The translations under genes were made by a program, and so were the position numbers. A DNA stretch of 64,000 nucleotides, taken from assembly GCF_000227135.1 (NCBI RefSeq), contig NC_018255.1:666104-730103 (forward strand), written 5' to 3'. The stretch comes from Leishmania donovani (lineage: Eukaryota; Euglenozoa; Kinetoplastea; Trypanosomatida; Trypanosomatidae). Below, piece by piece: positions 18,435 through 29,300 of the stretch. The first letter of the stretch is position 1; each line of letters begins with the position of its first letter. The notes under the pieces were generated by a model. The model did no database searches. It worked only from the letters and a program-made list of their open reading frames with translations, and was not told the origin of the DNA.

Positions 18435-19335
18435 CCTGGTATGCGCCTCGCCGGAAGAGCAACTAGGGGAAGGGCACGCAACACCTTTCCGTGTGTATGT
18501 GTGTGTGCGTGCGTGTCTGTGTGTCTGTGTGTGGGGCCGGGTATGAGTAAAGGCCGGCAGAAGTCGAGAAGAGAGAGTAGAAGCCCGGAAGGCGGTGGGC
18601 AGGTATGGCGGATGGTGGCGAGGGAAGAAGAGTGCCGTCTAAGTCACATGGGATGATGAAAGAAACATGCGACAGCATCATGCACCACCCCCTCCCACGC
18701 CGGTCGAGGATGGCGTCCAGGAGGAGGAATGCCTTGTCATCCCTGCTGCGACGCCGACATGCCAGAGTATTGCTCAGGCAAGATGATCGAGACGGCAGAG
18801 TGGCGCTGCCACCGCGATATCGGCGATGATGCACCTCGGACGAAAGACCTTTGCTAAGCCCCCTTTCTCCTCTGCGAGAGTGCAAGCTGTACGTCTCTTT
18901 TCCTCTCTTCTCTATGCAGACTTCACAGGCATCTATAGGTATCACGTATGTATATATGTATATGCGTGAGTGTGTGTGTGTGTGTATGCGTGCCCATGCT
19001 CATGTCTATATCTACACGTCTGTGCATGGGTTTGTGTCCTGGGAGACACGGGAGGTTACTCTGTTGCGGAAGATGCAGCACACCGCGGATAGCAGTCCAT
19101 GCCTCCCTCCCAGTACCAGTTCTCCAGGAGTGAGCCACCACGGCAGCAACGCCTTGACCGCCCCTCTCCCCTCCTCCTTCTCGCTCTCCCTCAAAAGTAG
19201 TGCTCCCACACGCGCAGATCAACGTCGATGGAGCAGGCCTGTGACGGTGTGGTGCTGGCTGGCCGTGCACGACGGCTGCTTGGCACCTTGGATGGGGGAA
19301 CGACGACGCGGCGGCACGACTTCAGCCATGCCGCA
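18435..19335. other. Intergenic region between the METTL13-like gene and NSUN5
   Basis: It contains a TG-rich stretch (18491-18533) and a second short TG run near 18968-18985. A plus-strand frame across 18851-19852 runs into the antisense of the neighbouring gene and looks like a shadow. No gene is seen. Confidence 0.55.
18491..18533. repeat. Imperfect (TG)n repeat
   Basis: TG units interrupted by TATG, CG and CTG. It lies just upstream of NSUN5, beyond its predicted splice acceptor. Confidence 0.8.
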
Positions 19336-22014
19336 TCAAACCGAAACGCCGGCGTTACCGGCGGGGGGGGGAGGAGAAGTACAGGAGAGGGAAAAGGCGC
19401 CGGCGGTGGTGCTGGTGGTGGCTGCAGCTGATACCTTGTCTCGCCCAGCGCCATCGCCGCCATCGGTTACGCTTGATGACGAGCTGCCGGCCACATGGAG
19501 GACCCCATTGAGGGCCGTAGCCAGCACCTGCATCTGCCGAACTGTGAACCGGCCCCGCTTCTCGGTCAGCATCGGCGCACAAGAAGCACTGCTTGCTAGC
19601 CTTTCGGCAGCTGCAGGTTCCCCGTCCGCTGCCTTGTCCTGCGCGACGCACACCACCACCGTCTGTGTATGCCCGGCCACCCGCAGCGCCTGCACAGTCG
19701 AAAAACCGCAGCCGAGGAAGTCACGGCGCAAGTTCTCCACGCTTGGCAGCACATGCGCATTCACTACCAGTACACCACCAGGCTGCAGCCGCCGCGCGCA
19801 GAGCTCGACAAGCGTGCCTTCGTGCATCATGTGTTCCCTATCCGGGTCGTAGCAATCAAGAAAGATCATGCTGTACTGCGATGATAGAGGCGCGTCTTCG
19901 ACAGCTGACGAGCTTTCGTTTTCCTGCTTTGATGACAATGTCCGTGACTGCGCCGCAAACCTCGGGCAAGTCTCTTGCGTGGGTGAAGAGGGAGCAACAG
20001 GATGTGCAGCACCATGAGCAGAGTGGAATGCTCGATGCCGAGCAACGGCACCCTGGGCCGATGTCGAAGTAGTGGGAAACGAAGCGCTGGTTCGCAGATA
20101 GGCGTAGGCATCTTGCAGAAAGCAAACATACTCGCCCCTTTCTTGCTGCGCCTGCAGCGGTGCTTCTACCACGGTTCCTGATCCACGGCGCAAGCTTGGC
20201 GCGCATGTAGCGCGTTTTGTGGCGCCACTAGGCATTGCAGACGGCGGCGCAGCCAACCTCTCCAACAGCGCGGGCGCTTGTTGACGCATTGCCCTGAATG
20301 CGGCTGGTGTGGCGCTCTTGCGGTGAATCAGGCCCGCGGCCCACTGCATCACGGCGGGGCACACGAGCGAAGCAGCAGGCGCAGTCTCCAACATCTCTTC
20401 GGACCTGCGAGGCGAGGCGTCTTTCTTGTGCGGAGCAGATGCCCGTTTCAATGCGTTGCACGACGGCGCCGCGTCGAGCTCCCCTCTCCAGTCGTCCACT
20501 ACGTCAATCGCCGGGAACTGTCCGTTCTCACAGCACGCCTGCAATACGGCCGGCTCCACCTCCACGACGTGCAGCGGCACCGCGGCAGGCAGCAGCGCAT
20601 CTAAGCACTGCCCCAGCACATTGCCGCCGAGCCCTAGAATCAAGACTGCGTCGTGTGATGTGTGAGGCAACAACTTGACCAGTGACGCGGGGCGCATCTC
20701 TCCACCTGCTTCCGGCGTAGGCGACGACGAGGTGGGTGCTGTCGTAGATTCGGATGTGTGCGATGCACCCCGCTCTCCGGACGTGTTCTGCAGGGCAGCG
20801 TCACCTCGACTGCTGCGCGACGGGAGCATGACTGTATGGCCGTTTCCAGCTGCGGCGCTGCCATCCCTGCAAGTGTCTCCATGCGATAGTACGCTTTCCC
20901 ACGTCCGTGAGCTCGCGTGCCACGCGGCGTACACCAAAAGGCCAAAGTGCACCATGTGTCGCGGGTAGCACTCCAGTGCCGTCTGCCAGCCGGGCTGCAG
21001 GACTGACTGCAGAGCAAAGGACGCAGGGCGCACGTTGCCCACCGCGTCGCTGTTCACAATGCACATGCTGTGCAGTCGGAGCATCTGTGTCGCCGGTGGC
21101 GGGGGCCCGGTAGAGGCGCCCGGGTGGGTGCCGTCTGAGTGAGAGCAACCCCGCTGCTTGCGAGAGCGAGCCGCTTTTGCTCTTGCGGTGGCCAAGAGCG
21201 GCGCTGGTGGTGCGGTCGCGTCCTCTGCTGAGCCGTCAAGCGCGCCGGTGAGTCGCTGCAGCAGGGGACGCAGACCCAGTGGTCGGTTTGAAGACAAAAG
21301 CAGACGTCCCGAAGAGGAGTGTGGTATATTGGCGGCCTGGGAGTCACGGGAATTGATCACACCGCGGGGCCTCCGCAGCCCTAGCGAGTCTTTCACGCTC
21401 GAGTTGCCCTGCGTGTGTGCTGCCACCACAGGCGACGCCAATAAGGACGCTGCTATGGCTGCTTTTGTTGCGACGCACTCAACTTCGAGCACCGATTCAG
21501 CCCACAGCACCACGTAGCCTTCAAGCACCCAGCAGGGGTAAGTGCATGTGACGTTTGTGGTGCAGCGGCGGCACGTGACCGTGTATGGCTCGGCGCCAGC
21601 CTCACCGGGGGTCGACGGTACCGTTACGGCTTCGTTATCGCACACCTCGCTTTGCTTGCCTGAGAGGGCGGTGCTCTCCAGTCGTGCTCGGACGAGCCTG
21701 GCGGTCGCCGCCGCGAACTCTTCAAGGCTTTTTTGCAGCTCCCCCACGAGGCTCGCGCGCCTGCGCTTGTGTTGAGTCTGAGATAGCCCAGCGCTGGATG
21801 CCGCAACTCCCGCCACTAAATCCGCCGTTGCAGGCGTGCCGTCATCAGCAGCGTCAACGAGGGCAGGTGAAAACTCGCGGTGCAGGTAGTCCATCGCGCG
21901 TTCCGATCCACCCCTGCATAAACGGCGATACAGGGCCGTGTAGGGAAAGTACGTGCGAATCTCAGCTTCAATGGCCATGTTCGCCAGCGCCAGGAAGGCT
22001 GCATCGCTGCCCAT
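19336..22014 (-). CDS. METTL13/spermidine-synthase-like Rossmann methyltransferase, 892 aa
   Basis: The centre carries a class I methyltransferase glycine motif (AVLILGLGGNVLGQCL, near residues 455-470). An acidic strand end follows (LHVVEVEPAVLQAC), of the kind shared by spermidine synthases and METTL13 proteins. A second half near 710-800 has YSMIFLDCYDPD and a RLQPGGVLVVNAHV strand, where the family has the catalytic-side acidic residues and the next strand. METTL13 relatives methylate eEF1A, while spermidine synthase makes polyamines. With an Asp-Cys-Tyr-Asp-Pro-Asp segment and no clear putrescine site, I favour a protein methyltransferase. The two halves are separated by about 230 low-complexity residues. 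The N-terminal 450 residues hold a Cys-rich patch (CRRCTTNVTCTYPCW) of unknown role. The start is uncertain: a pyrimidine tract ends only a few bases before 22014, so Met13 (21978) is possible. Confidence 0.75.
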   Translation of the reverse strand: MGSDAAFLALANMAIEAEIRTYFPYTALYRRLCRGGSERAMDYLHREFSPALVDAADDGTPATADLVAGVAASSAGLSQTQHKRRRASLVGELQKSLEEFAAATARLVRARLESTALSGKQSEVCDNEAVTVPSTPGEAGAEPYTVTCRRCTTNVTCTYPCWVLEGYVVLWAESVLEVECVATKAAIAASLLASPVVAAHTQGNSSVKDSLGLRRPRGVINSRDSQAANIPHSSSGRLLLSSNRPLGLRPLLQRLTGALDGSAEDATAPPAPLLATARAKAARSRKQRGCSHSDGTHPGASTGPPPPATQMLRLHSMCIVNSDAVGNVRPASFALQSVLQPGWQTALECYPRHMVHFGLLVYAAWHASSRTWESVLSHGDTCRDGSAAAGNGHTVMLPSRSSRGDAALQNTSGERGASHTSESTTAPTSSSPTPEAGGEMRPASLVKLLPHTSHDAVLILGLGGNVLGQCLDALLPAAVPLHVVEVEPAVLQACCENGQFPAIDVVDDWRGELDAAPSCNALKRASAPHKKDASPRRSEEMLETAPAASLVCPAVMQWAAGLIHRKSATPAAFRAMRQQAPALLERLAAPPSAMPSGATKRATCAPSLRRGSGTVVEAPLQAQQERGEYVCFLQDAYAYLRTSASFPTTSTSAQGAVARHRAFHSAHGAAHPVAPSSPTQETCPRFAAQSRTLSSKQENESSSAVEDAPLSSQYSMIFLDCYDPDREHMMHEGTLVELCARRLQPGGVLVVNAHVLPSVENLRRDFLGCGFSTVQALRVAGHTQTVVVCVAQDKAADGEPAAAERLASSASCAPMLTEKRGRFTVRQMQVLATALNGVLHVAGSSSSSVTDGGDGAGRDKVSAAATTSTTAGAFSLSCTSPPPPAGNAGVSV

Positions 22015-22154
22015 TTTCTTGAGGAGGGGAGGGGGCCTACAAGACAAGCACACGCACAGGCACACAAGTCAGCGCGTTGTGTGTCCATGCGTGCACCTCA
22101 CGCAGTGGGTCTCGCTTTCTTTGGAAGCCGAAACGACAGGGCAGTTTGCGTGTT

Positions 22155-22173
22155 TGTGTGTGTGTGTGTGTGT
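22155..22173. repeat. (TG)n dinucleotide repeat
   Basis: A short TG run with interrupted flanks, in the 5' flank of the METTL13-like gene. Confidence 0.8.
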
Positions 22174-22342
22174 ATTTGTGTATGGCTGCGTGTATGCCCT
22201 GGTGCAGCAGATGTCCCCTGCGGACGCAGCACCCAAAATGGAAAGCAAAAGGAAATGTGTGGTGGGTGCGTTTGCACACTCGCGGGCAAAAAAAAAATAA
22301 AAGCGAGGCAGAGAAAGATGAGGGTTGCACGCACCACACAGG

Positions 22343-22357
22343 CACACACACACACAC
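22343..22357. repeat. (CA)n dinucleotide repeat
   Basis: A short CA run on the plus strand, in opposite orientation to the TG run about 170 bp away. Confidence 0.75.
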
Positions 22358-23363
22358 GGCAGAAAAAAGTGGAGGTGGGGTGGGGCGACACACCGAAGGA
22401 AAATCAAAGACAGCACGAATGCAGAGATGTGAGAAAGACCATCAAGCGTGGCGTTGGAACGCGTCTTTGTAGTTCGCCCCCAAGTAGAGGGGGGCGAGGT
22501 CGTCGCACAGCTAGAGAAGGTTGTGCGCACAGTGCCACCGCCATCACGGGTGCATTAGGGGCACCGTTGCGTTTCTCTGTAAGAGTGTGTGTGTGTTGCT
22601 TCTTTCTCTGCAGACAAAGCCGGGCACAGGTCCAACCGAGGGGCGAAGACCCACAACACAGAGAGGATGGGCTCGACGCCGTGCAAGAGAGAGGGGGAGA
22701 GCAGAGAAGCAAGTAGAGGAATGCAAGCACACAAGGGGCACATCACTCTATACGCAGACATGTACGTACACAGCAGCAGAACAAAACGGCGGGCAGGGGG
22801 GAGGCGAGAAAAATGAGGGGAGGAGTGGAGAGTGGTGGGACAAAGGGACGTGCAGTGTTGGAAAGCCTTGCAAGAAGCAGCGCCGACTGCCCGGGTCACT
22901 CCCCCTCCCTCGCCGTCCTCCCCGTCACAACGAGGAGTCGACATTAGACCCTCTTGTTTCCGTTTTCGCACTCTCCCTCAGCATGGCCCCCTCAGTGTGG
23001 TTGCACGTGTTCGTTGCGTTGTTCACCGAAAAGCAGCGTGGTCACACAGAACAGAAACAGACGAACACAATGGCGGAAAGCAGATACGGCATCCCGGTCA
23101 CACCGTGCACGCACGCTCTTTCTCTCTCTCGTTGCCTCCCCCATCAGCATGAGCTACGGCACGCAGGAAAAGCGGGAGGTGGTGGCGACTGCGTCGTCTT
23201 TTCAGTAAAGGAGACGTGCAATGTGGGGGGAGGGGCGTAAAGGGAGCGTCGAGGTCGCGTTTGCAGAGGGATGGCGGCGACAGCGGCAGCACGTACCGGT
23301 AAACCGGAAAAAGCGCGCACAAGCACAGACACACCACTCTCGACCCCTCGCTCTCGCCTCTCT

Positions 23364-26300
23364 TTAGGGCTGCCCAGGGTCGTTGTCCCATAGCGTTAGC
23401 GTGCCGTCGCGGGATCCGGAGAGCAGATAGCATGGCTCCCCTCCTCCACCGCTGCCACTGTTGCTGGAGCCCCAAGACGCCAAGGACGCGGTGGTCGTGC
23501 GCACAGCACACAAGGCGAGGATCGCATCCGGGGCGTGTCGCGGAAGAGCGCAGCCGCCGTGGTGGATGTCGCTGCCTTCGCGCACGGTGAGGGAAGCAAG
23601 ACCCTTGCTGCCGTTGCTGCCCGGTGGGGCAACTGCGTCGCCACGCACAGCATTCGCTGCCAGCGCCCGCTCCGCGGCGCCGGTACGCTCCACGGTGTAT
23701 GCCGGGGATCGGTACAGCCCGCACACCAGAGTATGAGACGTCTCTGGGCGGTCGGTCGACCAGCTCCGAATATACCCGTCCTCGCTGCCGGTGAAGACGC
23801 AGCCGTGCGTGGGCTGCGTCAGCATTGTGCGTACGGCACCGCCACCGTTGCGGCAACACTGAAACGCAGGCCAGTAGCTGGCGCTCTGGAGGAGGAGGCG
23901 ATACACCGTGCCCCCGGTGGTGCCGAGAAGCAGACTCGGCCCCGCCGCCGGCTCCGGCTCCCATGACGATGGACGGCAGCTCCGACATAGCGTAGACAAA
24001 GGATCCACGCACGCCGTCGTGATGGACAGCCGCCCTGAAGCAAGAGCCGACGCTGACGTTAGTCCTGCCCCGTCATCGACAAGGATAACCCGTTGCGCGC
24101 ACAGTTGATAACGCAAGTCGTACAGGCACACGGCGCCGCCGTAGGTGCCGACGGCTGCGGCGCACGCTCTGTCGCTCATGTAGAGCGGGCACACGCAGCT
24201 TGGTGCACCGTCGAGTGGGTTGAGTCGGGTGTGCCACACTGAGGCGGTCGAGCCCACGGCTGGCTCCTCGTCGTCTGCACGGCCCCTGCCTCGGCACCGC
24301 GTGTCCACAACGTGAAGGCCGCCAGCCGCGGTCGTCACAAGCAGCGATGCTCGATCCTGCAACGCCAGCCCGGTCAGCCCGCCCTCCGGAGTGCCACCGA
24401 CAACGGTGGACGACACCCACGCATTTTTTTCCACGTCCAGCACCCTCACCGCACTATCGGTGCTCGCAAAGGCCACCAGCGAGCCGGAAGCCGAGGCGGA
24501 CGCGGAGGAGAGCGTGAAGTCTCGCCGCTGACCTGGCCCACCGATCCACTGGCACGCCGTGTAGGTGTGCACCACCGCCTCAGACGCCGCCGACGCGACT
24601 CGCTCCACCAAGCACAGCTCGCGCGCGTGAGCTGTGCTCGTGTGCGACGCGGCGACCTGCCACACAAAAGCTTCACCTCGTGCCCCGGCCGATATCACGA
24701 TCCCGTTGGCTGACGGCGAGGGCGCCGCTGCATAGATGGCCCCCATGTGAGCGCTGACGGAGCTGAGTGCAGCGGCAGTGGGCCGCAACGCCGAGCAAGG
24801 TGCTGAGGAGGACGGCGGTACCGCGGTACTAGCCGCCGCCGCTGGTGAGGTCAGGGAGGGCGGTGTCACTCGGCCGTGCAAAACGCGCCCACCACCGCCT
24901 TTGAGGCTGCACCGAATCACGCCCGAGGGCGGCGGCAGCGTGGCGGGCAGCGGCGATACGTCCCTGCTGTGCGGCGGAGTCGGGAGTTGGCAATCCTGCA
25001 CTGGCAACGCCGCCGCGGCCGCAGCGCCACTGCTCGTTGCCGTGGATGGGGCGACCACATGGGAGGAGGTCAGACCCGACGGAGGCGGTGACAGCAGCGC
25101 GGAAGAAGCTGGGAGGTGCAGCGGCCCAGAGCGGCTTTCAAGCTGCACCCGCGCAACCTCTCGCGCGGTGGGCCGGTAGACAAGTGCCATGCCGTCCGAG
25201 TCACCGCCATCATCGGCAACTATGCACGTGTCGGTGGCGCTGCGGCTGTGCTGGGCGGTCACTGCAGGCTCCGCAATACTCGCTTCACGGGACATCCTCG
25301 ATCCTGGCGCAGATGACGACGAAGCCTCAGTCAGCGGGAGCCCGTGCAAGAGCGCCGGTGCCGGCGCGGAAGCATAAGAGTCAGTCACCGCCACAACCTC
25401 CGGCAAAACATCTTTGAAGTTGCCTCCGTTGCCTCCTCCGTCCTCGAAGCCTCGGCACTGCCCTGGGCGACCGCGTCGCCCATCACCACTGCCAGTGCCA
25501 TTTTCCAGCAACCGGTTCATCGGCTCATCATCCTCGAGGATGGCCTCGTCTAGCAAGCAAGCTGAGCCGGTGGCAGACGCCCTTTCCCTCAACGGCGCGC
25601 TGCTGACGTAGCTGCACGGCGTCGGCCCCGCCGTGCCACCTAAGGACATGAACGGCATAGCCAGCTCAGCCCGGATGGCCGTGGCGGCGTAGCGGCGCAG
25701 GTGTGCCAGAGGCACCGGAAGCATCAGCAGCGGTCGAACGGCGTACTCGAGATGCAGTGCAATGTCGCTCGCCGAGTAGGTCTGTGCAGCCGCCTCAACG
25801 ACGCCGCACGCCGCCTCGCGCAGCCACAGACGACTCTCAACCAGCATCGGCAGGGTCTGGTGGACAAGTGCCATCGTCTCCTCCAGCGGCAGCCTTCGGC
25901 TGCGCACCACAACTGCGAGACTGTGCAGGGTTCTGTTGAGGCACACGTCGTCCGTGTGTCGCAGGCCTTCGTCCACAAACAGCCGAAGCGTCTTTGTCGG
26001 CGGACGCTGGAGCAGGGCGTGCAGCAGGATGGCTTGTGAATAGAGCAGCCTCTGCACCCGCAGCGGCGCAGTCAGGGCCGTGGTGAGGAGAGGTATTAAG
26101 TCCTCTGTCACCCGCTCCTCACCCAGAAAGGCGGCGACGGTGCTCGAAGACCGCTGCATGACCTCCACGACGACGGCGACGCATGGATGGTTGTACAGTA
26201 TCTGCAACATGCTCCAGCCGTTCGTCAGGAGGCAGTGGAGCTGGGCGAGGTACTGCTGCGTGCCAGCAGCGCTGGCACCGTGCACGTCGCCTGCATTCTC

Positions 26301-29300
26301 TCCATCTGCATCGCTCACCTCGTTCGCCGACTTGCCAGCTTCAGTGTGGCGCGCCGCCGGAGCCAACCTCGCCCGCGTGCCACCGCTGATGCTCTGCTCG
26401 CTCAGGGTGGCAACATCGGTGGGGCTGAAGTACAGCGCTTCACTGCTGCTGCGGGGCGGCGGCAGCGGCGATGGTGGCATCGACGTCGAATTTGGCGTGA
26501 CTGGCGCTGCCACCGCCTTCACCCTGTGGTCCTCCTCGCCTCCCTTGTTCGGAGAGAGATGCTGGCTGGCCTGGCGGCGCGGTTTCGCGTGCAGCGGGTC
26601 GTGGTGACTCTGCTGCTCGTGCACAGCATCTTCCGGTTGCCGGGCACGGTGCCCTTGCGGGCCAGGCCGACTCTCAAACGTAGTTGACTTCGTCATCACC
26701 GCATCGGCCCCGTATAAGAGCTGCCGCCGCTCCGTGATGTAGCGTGACAGGAGCAGCAGTCGCGGCAGCCGACTTGCCACCTCCACCAGCACTGCCGTGG
26801 ACTCCTGCTCCGCCTGCCGCAGGACGCCGTACAGACACGGCAGCACAAGATGCTCCATGAGTGCCCACTGCTCCTCTGGCACGGCAGAGACCTCTCCCGT
26901 GTCGCCGGGCTTCGCAGCGGCCGCATCGCGCGAAGGTGTCACGGTGCCACTCAAACGCTGCGGCGACCTGAGCGTGAGATGATGCGCGATGACCTCCGAG
27001 ATGGAGCTGAGCAGCCGCAGTGCAATGAGGCGCGTTGACGGTCCGTAGACGTGGGCATCGTTGTTCACGTAAAAGAGCACGTGTGGTAGCACTGCGTCCA
27101 CTAGGCAGGTGAAGCTGCAGTACGACGCGCATCGGCGCAGGCAGAGCAGGCCGCGGTAAGCCGCCTCGTCGCTCGTGCAGCTGCTGTGCAAGGTTTGAAG
27201 AAGAAGAGGTAGAAGGAGAGACACGACCAGCTGGCGAGATGGGGACGCGACCGCCGCCAAGCCAGCTGCATTGGCGCCCACCGCTTCAGCGGACGCCGCT
27301 GCATCAATCGCAGCCGTCGACGACCTGCCACCGTTACCTTCTGGCGTCGTGTCTAGCACCTCGCATCTCTGCAGCACCGCCTCAAGCTGGTTGTGGAGGA
27401 GTACCAGCCGCGTGCCTGGAGATGTGGTGAGGAGGCGAGGCAGCACGGACTCGTACAGGTAAGGGAGCGAGGCAGGGAAGATGCGCTGTTGCAGCCCGCG
27501 GTTCACCAGCTCGCGCGCTGACGGTCGCTCCTCCGCGGTGGCGCACAGCATCGGCAGCAGCAGTGGATGCAGCGCAGCGGGCACGTTGGCGTCGCGCAAA
27601 ACGGGCGCCACAAACGCTTCGCGTGCCTCGGTGTTGGCCAGGTGACGCAGGCTCAGCACCTGCGACAGTGTCAGCGGATCTTCCTCCTTGTAAAGGAACA
27701 GCACGACGCATGCCGTCGAGAAGACATCCATCGAGGCCGTGTGGCCATCGAAGTTGACGTTGCTCACATTGTAGGTTGCACTGCCCCGCGTCTTGCTCTC
27801 CGGCGGTGGCGTGGGCAGCGGCTGGTCGCTGAACTTCTCGGGAGCCACGTAGCACGCCCTGTTCTCGTCCGTATCGTAGTAGTAGTCGAACAGCAGCGGG
27901 CTGTCGAGCGGCATTTGGCATGGCTTGAAAAGGGCCATGTCAGACAGCAGCAGCACGCCGGTGCTCTGCACGAGGACGTTGTTCGGTTTGATGTCGCCGT
28001 GCGTGAGGCCGTAGGTCTCGTGCAGGCGCGCCACCGCCTCTAACAGCTGATAGACAATACAGAGCTTCTCCTGCGCCGTCCACACAGGGCGGGCCACGAG
28101 ACGCTCACGAAGCGTGAAGGCGATGTAGGGTCGCTGCAGCACACAGAAGCCGTCTCCCTCGCAGACAAGGCTGTACCACAGGCAGTTGCGCGGAGTCGTG
28201 CGCTTCAGTGTCGAGTCGACAATGCGCAGCTGCTCACCGGCGTTGTCCATCATCTCGTGCACATATTTGAGGAAGTACGCCTGGCCGGGATCGTCAGGGG
28301 TGCGCACAAACACCTTGGTGACGACGTCCTCGACCAGGTAGCGCTGCTGAAGCGACGTCGATGACGACAGCAGGCCGGCGCTCGTTGGTGCAGGGGGTAA
28401 AGTGGGGCGAAGACCACCATAGGCAGCGACTGCAGAGGAGGGCGTGAGCCTAGCGCCGGCACCTCTGCGCAGAAGTAGCTGCACGTAGTTGCCGTAGTTG
28501 CTCCGCCACTCCCCGTTCACGCCGGCGACCAGGACATCAATGTTTGGAGTCCGGCCCGCTTTCGCCGACACCGCCGTGGCGTACGGAGACGGGGTGGCAG
28601 TCCGCAGCGTCATCTGCTGTACCGGTGAACCAGGCACCAAGCCGCTGCCATACGGCAAGCTGCTATTCGAGCTAGAGAAAAGAATGCTGTAGTGGCTGCC
28701 ACCAGCGGCTGGCATGGCGCTAGAGCGTGTGTCACGGCACCAGCCATTCATCGCGGCATCTGCGGCAGCGCCACGCCCTAATCCCACATCGGGCCGCAGC
28801 GAGGACGGTACGGCACGCCACGGACGGTTGGTCATTGGCAGACGCTGGCGCCACCGCGCTTGATGCCACGCGGCGCGTTCGCGAGCCAGGAGCTGTGTTG
28901 TGCTCGCCTCGGAGTCGCTTAGGCCATAAAACAAGTCGACACCTCCGCCGGCGTCGCCTGAGCTTCGTCCACGTCCTCGCCCACGTCCAGCCACCCACGG
29001 CGATGACACCACCCATGGGGACGAGGAATCGGCAGACGCCCCACCTGGCAAGGGGACTGGGGAAACGCGGAAGTTGTTGGGCCGGTACTCGGGCCTCTGA
29101 TGGCGAACGCCGCTGCCGCCAGGAGTGCCACCAACCTCCGCCGAAATGAAGCCGTAAAAGCACTGAGGGGCATTCGAGTTATGAGGGCAAGACACGGCGC
29201 CCCCGTGGCTCGACACTCGCGCGTGATTCTCATTGCTGGCTGGTGCCGTCAATGGGGTGTACGCAAGGCAGTGGAACGTGGCAAAGTAGTTGCGGCCTTC

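Larger units (their letters stand above)
22015..23363. other. Intergenic region between VPS15 and the METTL13-like gene
   Basis: The spacer contains (TG)n (22155-22173), a short A run (22288-22297), (CA)n (22343-22357) and purine-rich blocks around 22680-22840. The purine block at 22021-22035 is a coding-strand pyrimidine tract directly before the next gene. No gene is seen. Confidence 0.6.

Noticed and set aside
18851..19852. Plus-strand open frame of about 330 codons
   Set aside because: Half lies antisense to the METTL13-like gene and half in TG-rich spacer; it translates as Cys/Val repeats and Ser/Thr-rich sequence.
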